Made by a program: the position numbers and the translations under genes
The notes under the pieces: generated by a model
Told to the model about the DNA's origin: nothing
Database searches by the model: none
The model's input: only the letters and a program-made list of their open reading frames with translations
Part shown: positions 36,928-46,721 of the stretch, in pieces
Position numbering within the stretch: the first letter of the stretch is position 1
Layout of the letters: every line of letters begins with the position of its first letter
DNA from: Gelidibacter maritimus
GTDB lineage: Bacteria > Bacteroidota > Bacteroidia > Flavobacteriales > Flavobacteriaceae
Length of the DNA stretch: 49,740 nt
Assembly: GCF_014062315.1 (NCBI RefSeq)
Contig: NZ_JACGLT010000023.1
Coordinates: 1 to 49,740, forward strand
Reading direction: 5' to 3'

Positions 36928-37926
36928 TTAAGAGTAGTAGTTATACATTGTTTCACTGTGCTCAAACATTTGCTTTTTTAAGCTTTCAGGGGCTAGAACC
37001 TCAACATCTTTTCCATAGGATAAGATTTGCTGTACCAACTCATTATTGATGATGGTCTCAAACCACACCTGATCTTTTTTATCCTCTTCAAAAAACTCCT
37101 CGTAATCCGGTTGAAACGGCTTTGTTTTAAAATAGTTGTCTCTGCCATTATGAAACCTTAAGACTACTTTTTCTACCTCAGCATCTTTAGCCCTTACCAC
37201 ACCTACCATGGTTCTAAAAAAGCTATTCCAATCTGTGCTTGAGTTTAAATAATCACATTCTTCCAGAATATTTATATTAATTAATCTTTCATCCAATGGA
37301 ATACTCCATTCCTTAATGTTTCTGGTATTATTTAATCCGTAAACAAACCATCTTCTATTGTACTGTTTTAAGATATGTGGGTGGAATTCGAAAGTCGTTT
37401 CGACATTATCTTGGAAACCTTTGAAAGTTATTTGTAGCACTTGATTTTTCTTAATTGCAAGATATAATGGCTTTAAGTGCTTAATCCCTCTATATTCCTC
37501 ATTATGGTCGTAAAACAAGATTTTAGAAGTATCTGTTTCTTGCTCTTCTTCATCTTGAAACCTAATTAAAGCTTCTGCTAATTTGTTATATTTAGGATGA
37601 TTCTCAAAACGCGACATTAATTGCTGTGCTGCGTCTATTAAGTATTGTTCATATTCCAATAATGGACGCTGAGCAATTGAAAACTTAGGATTTGTATATT
37701 TTAGAACCCTGATTTTTTCTGGTAAAGGCGCGGCAAAACCATTCTCTTTATCTCTAAACACTTTAAGGTCATCTCGCAAGGTTCTTGTGGAAATGCCTTC
37801 TCCAGGATAAAGCTCAGCAATGCCATCATTTACAAACTCGAGTAATTCTTCAAAACTGTAGGACTTATTGCGAAAGCAATAGTCCAATATATTATATCTT
37901 AAATGTGCGTGGGTGCTGTTTGCCAT
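36928..37926 (-). CDS. WYL-domain transcriptional regulator
   Basis: A 332-residue regulator: N-terminal winged-helix region (about 1-60, with SFEELLEFVNDG and GISTRTLRDDLKVFR as the recognition helix), a WYL domain (about 145-225: LKPLYLAIKKNQVLQITFKGF, then the FHPHILKQYNRRWFVYGLN block) and a C-terminal WCX domain. WYL proteins often control phage-defence operons, sensing nucleic acid or nucleotide ligands. It lies just upstream of the methyltransferase-kinase gene on the same strand, so it probably autoregulates and controls that pair. No close paralogue in the window. Confidence 0.9.
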   Translation of the reverse strand: MANSTHAHLRYNILDYCFRNKSYSFEELLEFVNDGIAELYPGEGISTRTLRDDLKVFRDKENGFAAPLPEKIRVLKYTNPKFSIAQRPLLEYEQYLIDAAQQLMSRFENHPKYNKLAEALIRFQDEEEQETDTSKILFYDHNEEYRGIKHLKPLYLAIKKNQVLQITFKGFQDNVETTFEFHPHILKQYNRRWFVYGLNNTRNIKEWSIPLDERLININILEECDYLNSSTDWNSFFRTMVGVVRAKDAEVEKVVLRFHNGRDNYFKTKPFQPDYEEFFEEDKKDQVWFETIINNELVQQILSYGKDVEVLAPESLKKQMFEHSETMYNYYS

Positions 37927-38403
37927 TATTTAAATATCTTACTTTTTTAAATGCAGTCATTCTATTTAAACCCTATCTCATTAGTGGAAATTGACAACGT
38001 GTAAAGGATCGTAAATTTATTACATCTTCAATTGTGAAATAGAATTTTAGAAATTGACTTTATTGATTTTTAGGGGTGAATAACTTAAATGCACAACCCT
38101 ATTCTGGGAAGCTTAATTGGGTTATCATTTAATGTTAAAAATAGCAATTTATATTGATTTGGTAGTAAAATAAGTTTTTTTACAATCAAATATAGCTTAT
38201 TGATAGTTTGAAGTATGATTGCAAATGGTAATTGATTTTGATTTACTATGACTTGTTTAAGAGGTCAATTATTAAACATATTTGTGTCCGACAATGCTTA
38301 GCAGCACGTTCTTACATTTCTTCCGCTTTGCGTTTTGTAGCAAGTTATTCACATGCTACAATAAATAGCAACACTTCACTACAATTTGAAGTAACTTTAC
38401 AGT
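37927..38403. promoter_or_regulatory. Divergent intergenic region between WYL gene and dinB
   Basis: About 475 AT-rich nt. A 74-codon plus-strand frame (38232-38456) overlaps the start of dinB in another frame and has no family features. The only clear structure is the dinB-proximal dyad at 38335-38361. No exact TAnnTTTG element was found for either gene. Confidence 0.5.
38335..38361 (+). promoter_or_regulatory. Operator-like dyad upstream of dinB
   Basis: TTGTAGCA (38335-38342) and TGCTACAA (38354-38361) are perfect inverted 8-mers separated by 11 nt, 42 nt before the dinB ATG. Spacing of arm centres is close to two helical turns, as for a dimeric repressor. A LexA/S24-type repressor gene often precedes such dinB-dnaE cassettes but is absent here. 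Confidence 0.5.
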
Positions 38404-39618
38404 ATGGAAAAGAACATATTGCATCTGGATTTAGATACCTTCTTTGTTTCGTGTGAGCGTTTGCTGGATAGCCGACTTAATAACAGACCGTTATTAGTAG
38501 GTGGTACGGGAGATCGAGGCGTTGTGGCGGCGTGCAGTTATGAAACGCGACGTTTTGGCGTGCACTCGGGGATGTCCATGAAGGTGGCGCGGAGTTTATG
38601 TCCCGAAGCTGTAGTGATCCGTGGCGATGCGTCTATTTATACCAAATACTCACATTTGGTTACAGAGATTATTAAGGAAAAAGTACCTGTGTTTGAGAAG
38701 GCGAGTGTGGATGAATTTTATGCCGATTTGACCGGCATGGATAAGTTTCATGGGTGTTATAAATATGCTTCTGAACTTAGACAGAATATTATTAAACATA
38801 CGGGGTTGCCGATTTCATTTGGCTTGTCAGTCAATAAAATCGTTTCGAAAGTGGCTACGGGCGAGGCTAAACCCAATAACCAACTGAAGATTGATGCGGG
38901 TTTTGAGAAATCGTTTCTTGGGCCTTTATCCATTCGTAAAATACCTTCTGTAGGCGAAAAGACTTATCAGGTATTACGGAATTTAGGTGTTGATAAAGTT
39001 AGGGTGGTACAACAGATGCCCTTAGAAATGATGACCAGTGCTTTGGGCGTCAATGGTGCCACTATTTGGAAAAGAGCCAACGGTATTGACAATCCGCCGT
39101 TGGTGCCCTTTCATGAGCGCAAGTCGATTTCCACAGAAAGGACTTTTAATAGAGATACTATCGACGTTAAGAAGTTGCGGACGACCATTTTTGCCATGGC
39201 CGAAAACTTGGCGTTTCAATTACGACGTGGCAATAAAATAGCTGGGGTGATCAGTGTGAAGATTCGGTATTCGGATTTTAATACATATAGCAAGCAGGTA
39301 AAAATCCCCTACTCTAGTGCGGACCATATTATCATTCCGAAGGTATTGGAATTGTTCGACCAATTGTACCAACGGCGGTTGTTGGTCAGACTTGTTGGGG
39401 TGAAGATCTAGGATATTGTCAGCGGCCATTATCAAATCAATTTATTTGATGATACCGAAGAAATGCTCAGTCTTTACAATGCTATGGACCATATTAGAGG
39501 GCGGTTTGGCGAGGCCAGTATTATGCGAGCTTCCTCAATGGGCGCGAATTCCATTGGCAGATTTCAAAATCCGTTCAACGGAGAACCACCAACATTATTA
39601 GCCCACAGAAATCAGTAA
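38404..39618 (+). pseudogene. dinB: dinB, Y-family DNA polymerase, interrupted by an in-frame amber stop
   Basis: Residues 1-335 encode a Y-family translesion polymerase: catalytic start HLDLDTFFVSCE, ETRRFGVHSGM, the SVDEFYADLTG acid motif, and the helix-hairpin-helix region IPSVGEKTYQVL. The frame stops at TAG 39409-39411, just after RLVGVKI. The same frame then stays open for 68 codons to TAA 39616-39618 and gives the expected C-terminal tail (SGHYQINLFDDTEE to GEPPTLLAHRNQ), which ends in one-base overlap with dnaE (TAATG). The undisrupted protein would be 404 residues. Either the lesion is real (loss of the little-finger end and tail), or read-through or a sequencing error explains it. 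Confidence 0.9.
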
Positions 39619-42574
39619 TGTATCTTAACTGTCACACATATTATTCGTTGCGATACGGCACGTTTTCTGAAATTGAGCTTTTAGAACTTGCCAAAACACA
39701 TGGTGTCCAGGCTTTAGCTTTGACGGATATCAATAATACTTCGGCATGCTTAAATTTTATCCGGAAGGCGAAGGAATTTCAGATTAATCCCGTGGTCGGG
39801 ATTGACTTTAGAAATGGCAACCACCAATTGTATGTGGGTCTTGCCAAGAACAATGAAGGCTTTAAAGAACTGAATGCCTTTTTGTCCCATCATTCTGAAA
39901 ACAAAATCAAACTACCTCAACAGGCTCCTACTTTTGAGCATAGTTATATTATATATCCATTTGAGCAGGTGCTGCAGTTGGATAAAACTGATTTTTTGGA
40001 TAATGAATTCATTGGGGTTTCTATTGAGGAATTACGGAAACTCCGATTTTCTAAATTGAAAAACTTTGAAAGCAAATTGGTGGTTCTGCAGACCGTCACC
40101 ATCCGATGTAAAAAGGATTTTAATGCCCATCGGTTGTTACGCGCTATTGATCAGAATACGCTGTTGAGCAAACTTGACAAATCGGAAGAATGTAAGTCTA
40201 CCGAGAAAATGATTTCTCTGGATGGGATCCATGCCGCTTTTGCAGATTTCCCTAATATTATTGCGAATACAAACAGGATTTTAGAGAGCTGTCAGATTGA
40301 TTTTGGTTTTGGCGAAGACCGTGTTTCACAAAATTTACGGCTTTATACTGATTCGGCTGAAAACGATTATCGTCTATTGGAAAAACTATGCCAGGAGAAT
40401 TTGCATAAGCGCTATTCCAATCCAGATGAAAAGGTTTTAAAGCGACTAAGAACGGAATTGGACACTATCAAATCATTGGATTTTGTAGCTTTTTTTCTGA
40501 TCAACTATGACATTATCTCCTATGCCAACAGCCAAGGATATTTTCACGTGGGGCGTGGCAGTGGTGCCAATAGTATTGTGGCCTATATCATTGGCATCAC
40601 CGATGTGGATCCTATTGAGTTAGATTTGTATTTTGAACGTTTTATCAATCCGTTTAGGGCTTCCCCTCCTGATTTTGATATTGATTTCTCCTGGAAAGAC
40701 AGAGATGATGTAACGGCTTATATATTTAGACGATTTCCGCATACCGCGTTAATGGCCACTTATAATACCTTTAAATATAGAGCCGTGGTTAGAGAACTGG
40801 GTAAGGTCTTTGGACTGCCAAAAGAGGAGATTGATAAATTGAGTAAAGGGAATTATGCACTTTCGCAATTGGATGAGATTTCGCAGTTGGTTTTGAAATA
40901 CGGGAAATTAATTGAAGGGTTTCCAAATTATGTGAGCGTTCACTCAGCGGGTGTGCTTATTTTGGATCGGCCCGTGCATTATTATTCGGCCACCGATATG
41001 CCGCCCAAAGGATTCCCTACGGTTCAATTTGATATGATCATTGCAGAGGATGTTGGGGTTTTTAAGTTTGATATTTTAGGTCAGCGGGGATTGGCCAAGA
41101 TTAAAGATGCTTTGGATATAATTAAAGAGAACCGTCCGGAGGTCCCTCCTATTGACATCACCAAGGTTGAGGCTTTAAAAACGATAAGAATATCAATGAT
41201 CTTTTAAAATCGGGAGGCGCCATTGGTGCGTATTATGTAGAATCGCCGGCCATGCGCGGTTTGATGCAGCAGTTACAGACCCAAGATTATATTGAACTGG
41301 TGGCTGCAAGTTCCATAATTAGACCAGGCGTTTCAGGATCTGGGATGAAAGAGGAATTTATCAAGCGGCACCGGTATCCTGAACAGCGAAAAAATGCCCA
41401 TCCTATTCTGTTGCAAATTATGCCTGAGACTTATGGCGTGATGGTGTATCAGGAAGATGTTTTAAAAGTGGCCAATCAGTTTGCCGATTTGTCACTTGGC
41501 GAGGCGGATGTTTTGAGGCGTGGGATGAGCGGTAAATTTCGATCGCGCAAGGAATTTGCTGCGGTAGAGGAAAAGTTTATATTGAACTGCAGGAGGAAAG
41601 GATTTGCAGATGCATTGATTTTTGAAGTCTGGAATCAGATTAAGAGTTTTGCGGGTTATGCTTTTGCTAAAGGACATTCTGCTTCCTATGCCGTGGAGAG
41701 CTATCAGAGTCTATATCTGAAATGCTATTATCCATTGGAATTTATGACTGCCGTGCTTAACAACGGTGGTGGTTTTTATAGTGTGGAACATTATTTACAC
41801 GAAGCACAGAAACAAGGCGCAACAATTTGTGCGCCGTGCATCAATAATAGTGAACATCCAAATAGATTGATTGGCACGTCCATTTATTTGGGATTTGGGT
41901 ATCTGAAGAACTTAGAGAGTTATACCGTGCAACGGCTTTTAACGGAACGTCAATGGCATGGCGCATTCAGTTCCTTGGATGATTTTATAGATCGGGTGAC
42001 GATTAGCATTGAACAGCTGACCATTTTAATTCGGATAGACGCCTTCCGCTTTACGAAGCAGACCAAAACCGAATTGCTTTGGCAGGCTATTTTTAAACTG
42101 AATGCCGATGGCGCCAAAAGCCAGCAGGCGAAACTGTTTAAGATCCAGCATAAGACTTTTGAGTTGCCCAAGCTCAATAGCAATTGGATTGAGAATGCCT
42201 ACGATGAAATGGAGCTGTTGGGCTTCCCGTTATGTAATTATTTTAATCTTGTCGCTGAGGACATGGCCAACGGGGTTTTGGCGAGCCGGATGAAAGATTA
42301 TGTGGGCCGGGAGGTTTTGATCTATGGCAGTTTGGTGACCACACGATTCAACAAAACCTCAGCTGGAAAGCTCATGCGATTAAGCACTTTTATAGACCAG
42401 AATGGTGACTATTTTGATGCGGTGCATTTTACGGATGTGGTGGAGAAATTTCCCATTAATGGTTTGGGCGTTTATGCGTGTTATGGAAGAATAACGGATC
42501 GGTTTGATTTTTATAGCATGAATGTAGTTTGGAGTCGGAAGATGGGGATACTGGGGGATCCTAGGAATAAATAG
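39618..42574 (+). pseudogene. dnaE: dnaE-type error-prone DNA polymerase III alpha, one-base frameshift
   Basis: Joined, 985 residues: PHP domain (MYLNCHTYYSLRYGTFSE, ALTDINN), polymerase palm with GRGSGANSIVAYIIG and the catalytic PDFDIDFSW, then FAGYAFAKGHSASYAV, ending in an OB-fold-like region. The frame breaks at 41177-41181, where five A residues stand where six would keep it open. The first part ends at 41207 and the second is read from about 41182 (first ATG 41252). This shorter DnaE form is the usual partner of dinB in Flavobacteria, used for mutagenic repair. Homopolymer loss is a common sequencing error, but dinB upstream is also broken, so real decay of the cassette is possible. 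Confidence 0.9.
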
Positions 42575-42620
42575 GTGTTTTAAATTTGGATTATCATGTT
42601 GTTAAGGTAGGTTAAAATAG

Positions 42621-42651
42621 TTGCAGGCAATTCGCAATACTATTAACTTTA
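42621..42651 (+). promoter_or_regulatory. Candidate promoter of the SRAP gene
   Basis: TTG at 42621-42623, 20 nt of spacer, then TAACTTTA at 42644-42651, one base off TAnnTTTG, 12 nt before the ATG. The position and spacing are plausible for a Bacteroidota promoter with a very short leader. Confidence 0.4.
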
Positions 42652-42663
42652 AAATAAAAAATC

Positions 42664-43428
42664 ATGTGTTACGATATCAAAGCGACCGTAGAAACCCAAC
42701 TGAAACGTGCCAAAACAAAGGGTGATGCACAAGCCGTTGATGAAATTATGGAAACACTAATTCCTCTGACCGATTTACCTCTTTATCACAGCTCTGGATT
42801 TGCGCACCCTGAACTACTCATTTATACCGATCGTTCTCCTGATTATCCCGAAGTGGCCACTTGGGGGCTAGTGCCCGATTGGGTGAAGGATGAAGCGGCT
42901 ATGAAGAAGCAATGGAACAACACTTTAAATGCGAGAGGAGAAACGATATTTAAATTGAATTCCTTTAGAAAAGCGGCCAATGAAAGTCGCTGCCTTATTT
43001 ATATTGATGGTTTTTATGAACACCATCATTTTGAGAAAAAGACGTATCCTTTTTATATCTTCAAGAAAGACCAATCACCAATTATTTTAGCCGGACTTTT
43101 TAATGAATGGCACAATCCTGAAACAAATGGGAAACTGGTCACCTTCTCCATTGTGACCACCACGGGAAATAAACTTTTGGCAAAAATTCATAACAACCCA
43201 AAACTCAAAGAGACGCGGATGCCTCTAATCTTACATGAAGAATTAGCAGATGACTGGTTGGTCAAATTGGAAGTAGATAAAGACCAAAAATTTATTAAGG
43301 ACCTCATCCAAGAATATCCGGAAGAGGAATTGGATGCTTATCCCGTGGGCAAACTAAGAGGCAAGGATTACTTGGGGAATGTGCCTGGAATTAGTGAGCC
43401 TGTAAAGCATGAGGAGTTGGTAATTTAG
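42664..43428 (+). CDS. SRAP (HMCES/YedK-type) abasic-site protein
   Basis: A 254-residue SOS-response-associated protein. The catalytic Cys 2 follows the start (MCYDI) after removal of Met. The NARGETIFKLNSFR segment (about 80-93), the YIDGFYEHHH block (about 104-113) and the late KIHNNPKLKETRMPLIL block supply the conserved Asn, Glu and His. The family forms a thiazolidine cross-link with abasic sites in single-stranded DNA, protecting them during replication. It lies 89 nt after dnaE on the same strand, completing a mutagenesis/damage-tolerance cassette. Intact, unlike its two neighbours. Confidence 0.93.
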   Translation: MCYDIKATVETQLKRAKTKGDAQAVDEIMETLIPLTDLPLYHSSGFAHPELLIYTDRSPDYPEVATWGLVPDWVKDEAAMKKQWNNTLNARGETIFKLNSFRKAANESRCLIYIDGFYEHHHFEKKTYPFYIFKKDQSPIILAGLFNEWHNPETNGKLVTFSIVTTTGNKLLAKIHNNPKLKETRMPLILHEELADDWLVKLEVDKDQKFIKDLIQEYPEEELDAYPVGKLRGKDYLGNVPGISEPVKHEELVI

Positions 43429-43469
43429 GTGTTTTTGACTTTAATCAGCACTTTGTTTTGTACAACATT

Positions 43470-44273
43470 TTAATCCTTATTTTTTTTATTTAAGGAATAT
43501 GTATAACACTCATTTTCTCTAATTTCAATTGTTCCACTCCAACTTTTTGCACCCCGAGATTCTGCTTTGAAGTCATAACTACCAGGCTTAAGCTTCAAAG
43601 TTAATCCTCCTTCTGTAAAACACTCTGCCTCCTCAAGTTGTTTTTCTATTTTTCCTTGTTTCTGTTTCTTAAACCAGATTTCAATAGTTTTTGCATTCTT
43701 TAGATCCGACCAAAAAGTGACATAACCAGCTTGCAATGGTTCAGAAGTTGTATTCGGTTGATCTAAATCATAAAGAAAATAAATTTCTACCGTATCGGTG
43801 GTTCCGTTTTTGAGATTTATATTTACTGTGCTTTTTGCGTTTTTTATACCTGTTATAGGGGTGAATGCTAAGGACAATTCTGCATAATTTTCAATTACTA
43901 TTTGTTTGATTTCATTCTCGTTGACAAGCACCTTTGCATCTGAGCAGTAATTAAAATTGTCAGTAACTTTTACTAAATACCAACCATCAATAATGGTTTC
44001 AGGGAAGGTTGTTCGCTCGCTGTATAGATTTTTTATAATCCGTAATTGTGATTTGGCTTTTTCTATTTCTCTCAATTTTATTTTTTCGTCAGCCAATGCA
44101 TTTCTGAATGAACTAATAGAATAAGCTATATTATTAAGCCCTGCGTTATTATTTTGATTAATGTAGGTGTAATTTTGTTGGACTGCTACTTGGTTGATTC
44201 GAGTGTAACTCTGTCCGAAGGACGATATAGCTGACAAAATAATTAAAAGTGAAATTGCGGAAGTTTTATTCAT
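43470..44273 (-). CDS. Secreted hypothetical protein
   Basis: A 267-residue protein with a signal peptide of about 20 residues (ends in SFGQ). It continues with a Gln/Asn/Tyr-rich linker (about 28-50), a helical segment rich in Lys and Arg (about 57-80), and two beta-rich parts with a C-terminal Ig-like segment (about 215-262: LTLKLKPGSYDFKAESRGAKSWSGTIEI). No catalytic motif, no C-terminal sorting domain. Function unknown. Convergent with the SRAP gene. A minus-strand -7 element TATGTTTG lies 31 nt upstream of the start. Confidence 0.75.
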   Translation of the reverse strand: MNKTSAISLLIILSAISSFGQSYTRINQVAVQQNYTYINQNNNAGLNNIAYSISSFRNALADEKIKLREIEKAKSQLRIIKNLYSERTTFPETIIDGWYLVKVTDNFNYCSDAKVLVNENEIKQIVIENYAELSLAFTPITGIKNAKSTVNINLKNGTTDTVEIYFLYDLDQPNTTSEPLQAGYVTFWSDLKNAKTIEIWFKKQKQGKIEKQLEEAECFTEGGLTLKLKPGSYDFKAESRGAKSWSGTIEIRENECYTYSLNKKNKD

Positions 44274-44304
44274 AATATTGAGCTGGTTCTCTTTTTGGAT
44301 TCGC

Positions 44305-44312
44305 CAAACATA
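44305..44312 (-). promoter_or_regulatory. -7 element for the secreted hypothetical gene
   Basis: Minus-strand TATGTTTG matches TAnnTTTG, 31 nt before the ATG at 44273. No clear -33 partner. Confidence 0.4.
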
Positions 44313-44482
44313 TTCCTTTTCGATGTATTCTCCTATAATTAATATTTAAAATAATAGCCTAAAAAGTCAAATTACACCGAAGTCATATAACCATATTATG
44401 TCCTCTTATCTGCACGTGACGCTTTAAACCCCACTAAATTAAAAAGCTCCCCCATTCTGTAGTGCAACTGGCTTTATTTCGC

Positions 44483-44668
44483 TTACCATATTCGCCACCA
44501 TTTCGGTTTTTCGACTACAGCTTTTTTTATTTCAATTGGTTTTTGTTCTAATTCCTTTCCTCTTTTTAAGATCAATGTCTTTAAGTCAAGTTCATAATCC
44601 GTTTTGTCATATTGTTCTCCGCTATCACTATTATTCCAGTCATAAAGTAGACCTTTTAAAACTCCATT
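44483..44668 (-). pseudogene. 61-codon in-frame continuation of the 121-residue cassette protein
   Basis: After the TAA stop of the gene at 44669-45034, the same frame stays open for 61 codons to TAA at 44483-44485. The sequence looks coding: KGLLYDWNNSDSGEQYDKTD, then KTLILKRGKELEQKPIEIKK, ending in VEKPKWWRIW. No ATG lies near its beginning. It is best read as the severed C-terminus of one about 183-residue protein. Confidence 0.5.
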
Positions 44669-45034
44669 TTACAATTCCCTTTTATCAGTCTTTTTATTGC
44701 CATATATATCAACATTTTCTGATTTTGAATATTGTTTCCAATCTCTTAACAACTTATTAAATTCATCAGTATCACAATATTCAAATCTTTTAAGGGCATA
44801 ATACATTCCTGTTATTGAAACATCATTAAATCTTGAGCGATGTCGTTTTTGGCAATTCGGACACCACATCATAGGGGGTTGAATGTTCAATTCTTTCCGA
44901 ATCTGGCGTAATTTCTCATTCAAATCGGTAACTAAACTAAAATGCTGTTCAATGGAATAATTTGAATTCCACTTATTCTTAAGAATATCCTTTAATTCTG
45001 GAAACCAAGTAGTATGTGCTTGTCCTGCTGGCAT
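44669..45034 (-). CDS. Hypothetical cassette protein, likely truncated
   Basis: A 121-residue protein of unknown function with a helical N-terminus, a single WCPNCQKRHRSRF metal-knuckle-like segment (about 57-69) and a basic helical C-terminus. It is encoded 2 nt after the gene at 45037-45411, so the two are co-transcribed. The frame stays open after its stop codon for 61 more codons, suggesting a premature stop. The location inside an integron-like cassette region explains the lack of known homologues. Confidence 0.6.
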   Translation of the reverse strand: MPAGQAHTTWFPELKDILKNKWNSNYSIEQHFSLVTDLNEKLRQIRKELNIQPPMMWCPNCQKRHRSRFNDVSITGMYYALKRFEYCDTDEFNKLLRDWKQYSKSENVDIYGNKKTDKREL

Positions 45035-45036
45035 AA

Positions 45037-45411
45037 TTAGTCAAATTCCTTTTCAATATCTTTTTGTTCCATTTCTTCGTGGGTTACTCCATAAGGATAT
45101 CCTCCGCTTGTATACCCAATAATCATTGCAAAATGCTCATCACTTTCAATTTCACAAAAGGCATTTAATTCATTCTCTCGCTTTTTCTTAAATGCAAGTC
45201 TTTGCTGTTTAAGTGATTCCATAGATTGACGCAACTGTCTTTCATATTCATCCGAAATTTTAAATCCTAGCAATCTTAATTCTTTAACTGCACAAATTTT
45301 GTCAACGGAGTACTTTTTTGAATATCCCTTAACAATATTATTCCCTGAATATGTTTTTATCCAATCCTTTGCAGATTGAAGCCTATATTTTCTATCAGGA
45401 GTTTTTTTCAT
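45037..45411 (-). CDS. Hypothetical cassette protein, basic
   Basis: A 124-residue protein with a basic N-terminus (MKKTPDRKYRLQSAKDWIKTY), a helix-turn-helix-like middle (NIVKGYSKKYSVDKICAVKELRLLGF, about 29-54), a charged coiled stretch and an acidic tail (HEEMEQKDIEKEFD). No recognised family. The start is preceded by the attC half-site GTTGTGCCGC at about 45445-45454, as for the first gene of a cassette. It could be a nucleic-acid-binding protein. Confidence 0.6.
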   Translation of the reverse strand: MKKTPDRKYRLQSAKDWIKTYSGNNIVKGYSKKYSVDKICAVKELRLLGFKISDEYERQLRQSMESLKQQRLAFKKKRENELNAFCEIESDEHFAMIIGYTSGGYPYGVTHEEMEQKDIEKEFD

Positions 45412-45461
45412 TTATTTACATCATTGCAGTTTTTTTCTAGTATGCGGCACAACGGCTGCGT

Positions 45462-46084
45462 GTCGAGTAGGAAAAGGGAGTTTCACCCTTCCCCTCTCAC
45501 AGAACCGTACGTGATAGTCTCCCATCATACGGCTCTTCTAATTTAATCTACAAATATAAGCTCATCCTCTTTCAAGTTGGCAAATCGTATTTTAAATTAG
45601 CTAACCCCTTTGCTCCACTCCCATTACAGGAGCTTCATCACTACTACGGGTTAGTCCGCCACCTTACACTACATTGGTAATCATCTTGCAGTTGCTCTAC
45701 TTGATTTTTCCCTTTTGCATTAATGTAAGGCTTCCTGCGTTCCATCCATAAGCCCAGATAAAAGTCATGCCCCCTATACGACGGTTGCCGAATAGCCAGT
45801 AAATAGGTTTCCGCTATCCTTGTCCCTGAGAACTCGACTTTTCTCGGTTTTGGCAACATGTATTGTCTTCTCGACGCATCATCGGTAGGTTCGCTTTCGC
45901 TCATCTCTTTTATCAATACCTGACAGATCAAGTCTGCCTTTTCTTCTCTCGCTTCACACAAACAAATTACTTTGGATGCATCAGAAAAGTGGTTTGGAAC
46001 CGGCTCCTATAAGCAGATTCCGGTGGGTCGGATCCACCATCTTATAAATAGTTACGTGAAGCCTATGCTCCACTCACAGCACAC
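45462..46084 (-). mobile_element. ORF-less group II intron (class IIC-like), copy 1
   Basis: A 623-nt ribozyme on the minus strand. It begins with GTGTG (GUGYG rule) at 46084 and ends CTACTCGAC at 45462. The 34-nt catalytic domain V is at 45502-45535, starting GAGCCGT and ending GTACGGTTC, with the AGC triad intact. Domain IV has no reverse transcriptase gene. The open frame at 45644-45961 is ribozyme RNA, not a protein. The 5' end abuts the 3' end of copy 2 with no base in between. It would depend on a reverse transcriptase acting in trans, such as that of the full-length intron at the right end. Confidence 0.85.
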
Positions 46085-46721
46085 GTCGAGTAGACCAGGG
46101 GAGTTTCACCCCAAGCCTCTCACAGAACCGTACGTGATAGTCTCCCATCATACGGCTCTTCTAAAGTGGTATACAAAAATAGCTCATCCTTTTTCAAGTT
46201 GGCAGGCTGTATATCAAATTAGCTCATCCCTTTGCTCCATTTCCATTACAGAAACTTCATCACTACTACGGATGAGTCCGCCCCTGTTCCAAACATCGCT
46301 ATTCTGCCTCTAGTTTGCGCTATTGTACATTTCACTTTGCATTTTGGCTCAGGTTCCCGAGTTCCGTAAATAAGCCCAAATAATGGTCATGCCTCCTAAA
46401 TGATCCCGCACGGGCGGGACCGCCCAGCCAATAAACAGGTGACCGCTGGACTTATAATGTTTGTCATACTTCAAACACTTTTGACAGAGGGTTGCACTTT
46501 CTCGACACTTCATCAGAGGTTCATTTGCATTCATCTCCATTATTCATACCTGACCAGCTCTTGGCGTAGCCTTTTCCATAACGCTCAATACCTTGGCTCT
46601 TTACCAAAGCACCTTATGGTGGTTTGATGCTCTCCCCTGTAGGACAACACCGGTGGGTCGGTTCCACCATCTTATAAACAGTTACGTAACGACTTTCAGC
46701 CGGTCGTTACTCTCGGCACAC
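46085..46721 (-). mobile_element. ORF-less group II intron (class IIC-like), copy 2
   Basis: A 637-nt ribozyme on the minus strand: GTGTG start at 46721, CTACTCGAC end at 46085, domain V at 46125-46158. Similar to copy 1 but clearly diverged in domain I, so the two are not a fresh duplication. The 5' exon ends GTCATAT, inside the attC-like arm. The frame at 45972-46313 and others here are ribozyme sequence. Placement exactly at the 5' boundary of copy 1 suggests re-use of the same target site. Confidence 0.85.

Noticed and set aside
23807-37926. BREX, DISARM or Dnd system
   Set aside because: No PglZ, BrxC, DrmA/DrmB pair or Dnd genes are present; the methyltransferases fit type I RM and the kinase fusion.
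38232-38456. 74-codon frame overlapping the dinB start
   Set aside because: Runs through the operator-like dyad and the first codons of dinB in another frame; no recognisable features.
45644-46313. Open frames of 105 and 113 codons between the cassette genes
   Set aside because: They lie inside group II intron ribozyme sequence that aligns with the full-length intron at 49200-49739 and have no protein family features.
46349-46627. Short frames on both strands near 46.4-46.6 kb
   Set aside because: Also inside the intron copy 2 ribozyme; the conserved element is RNA structure.
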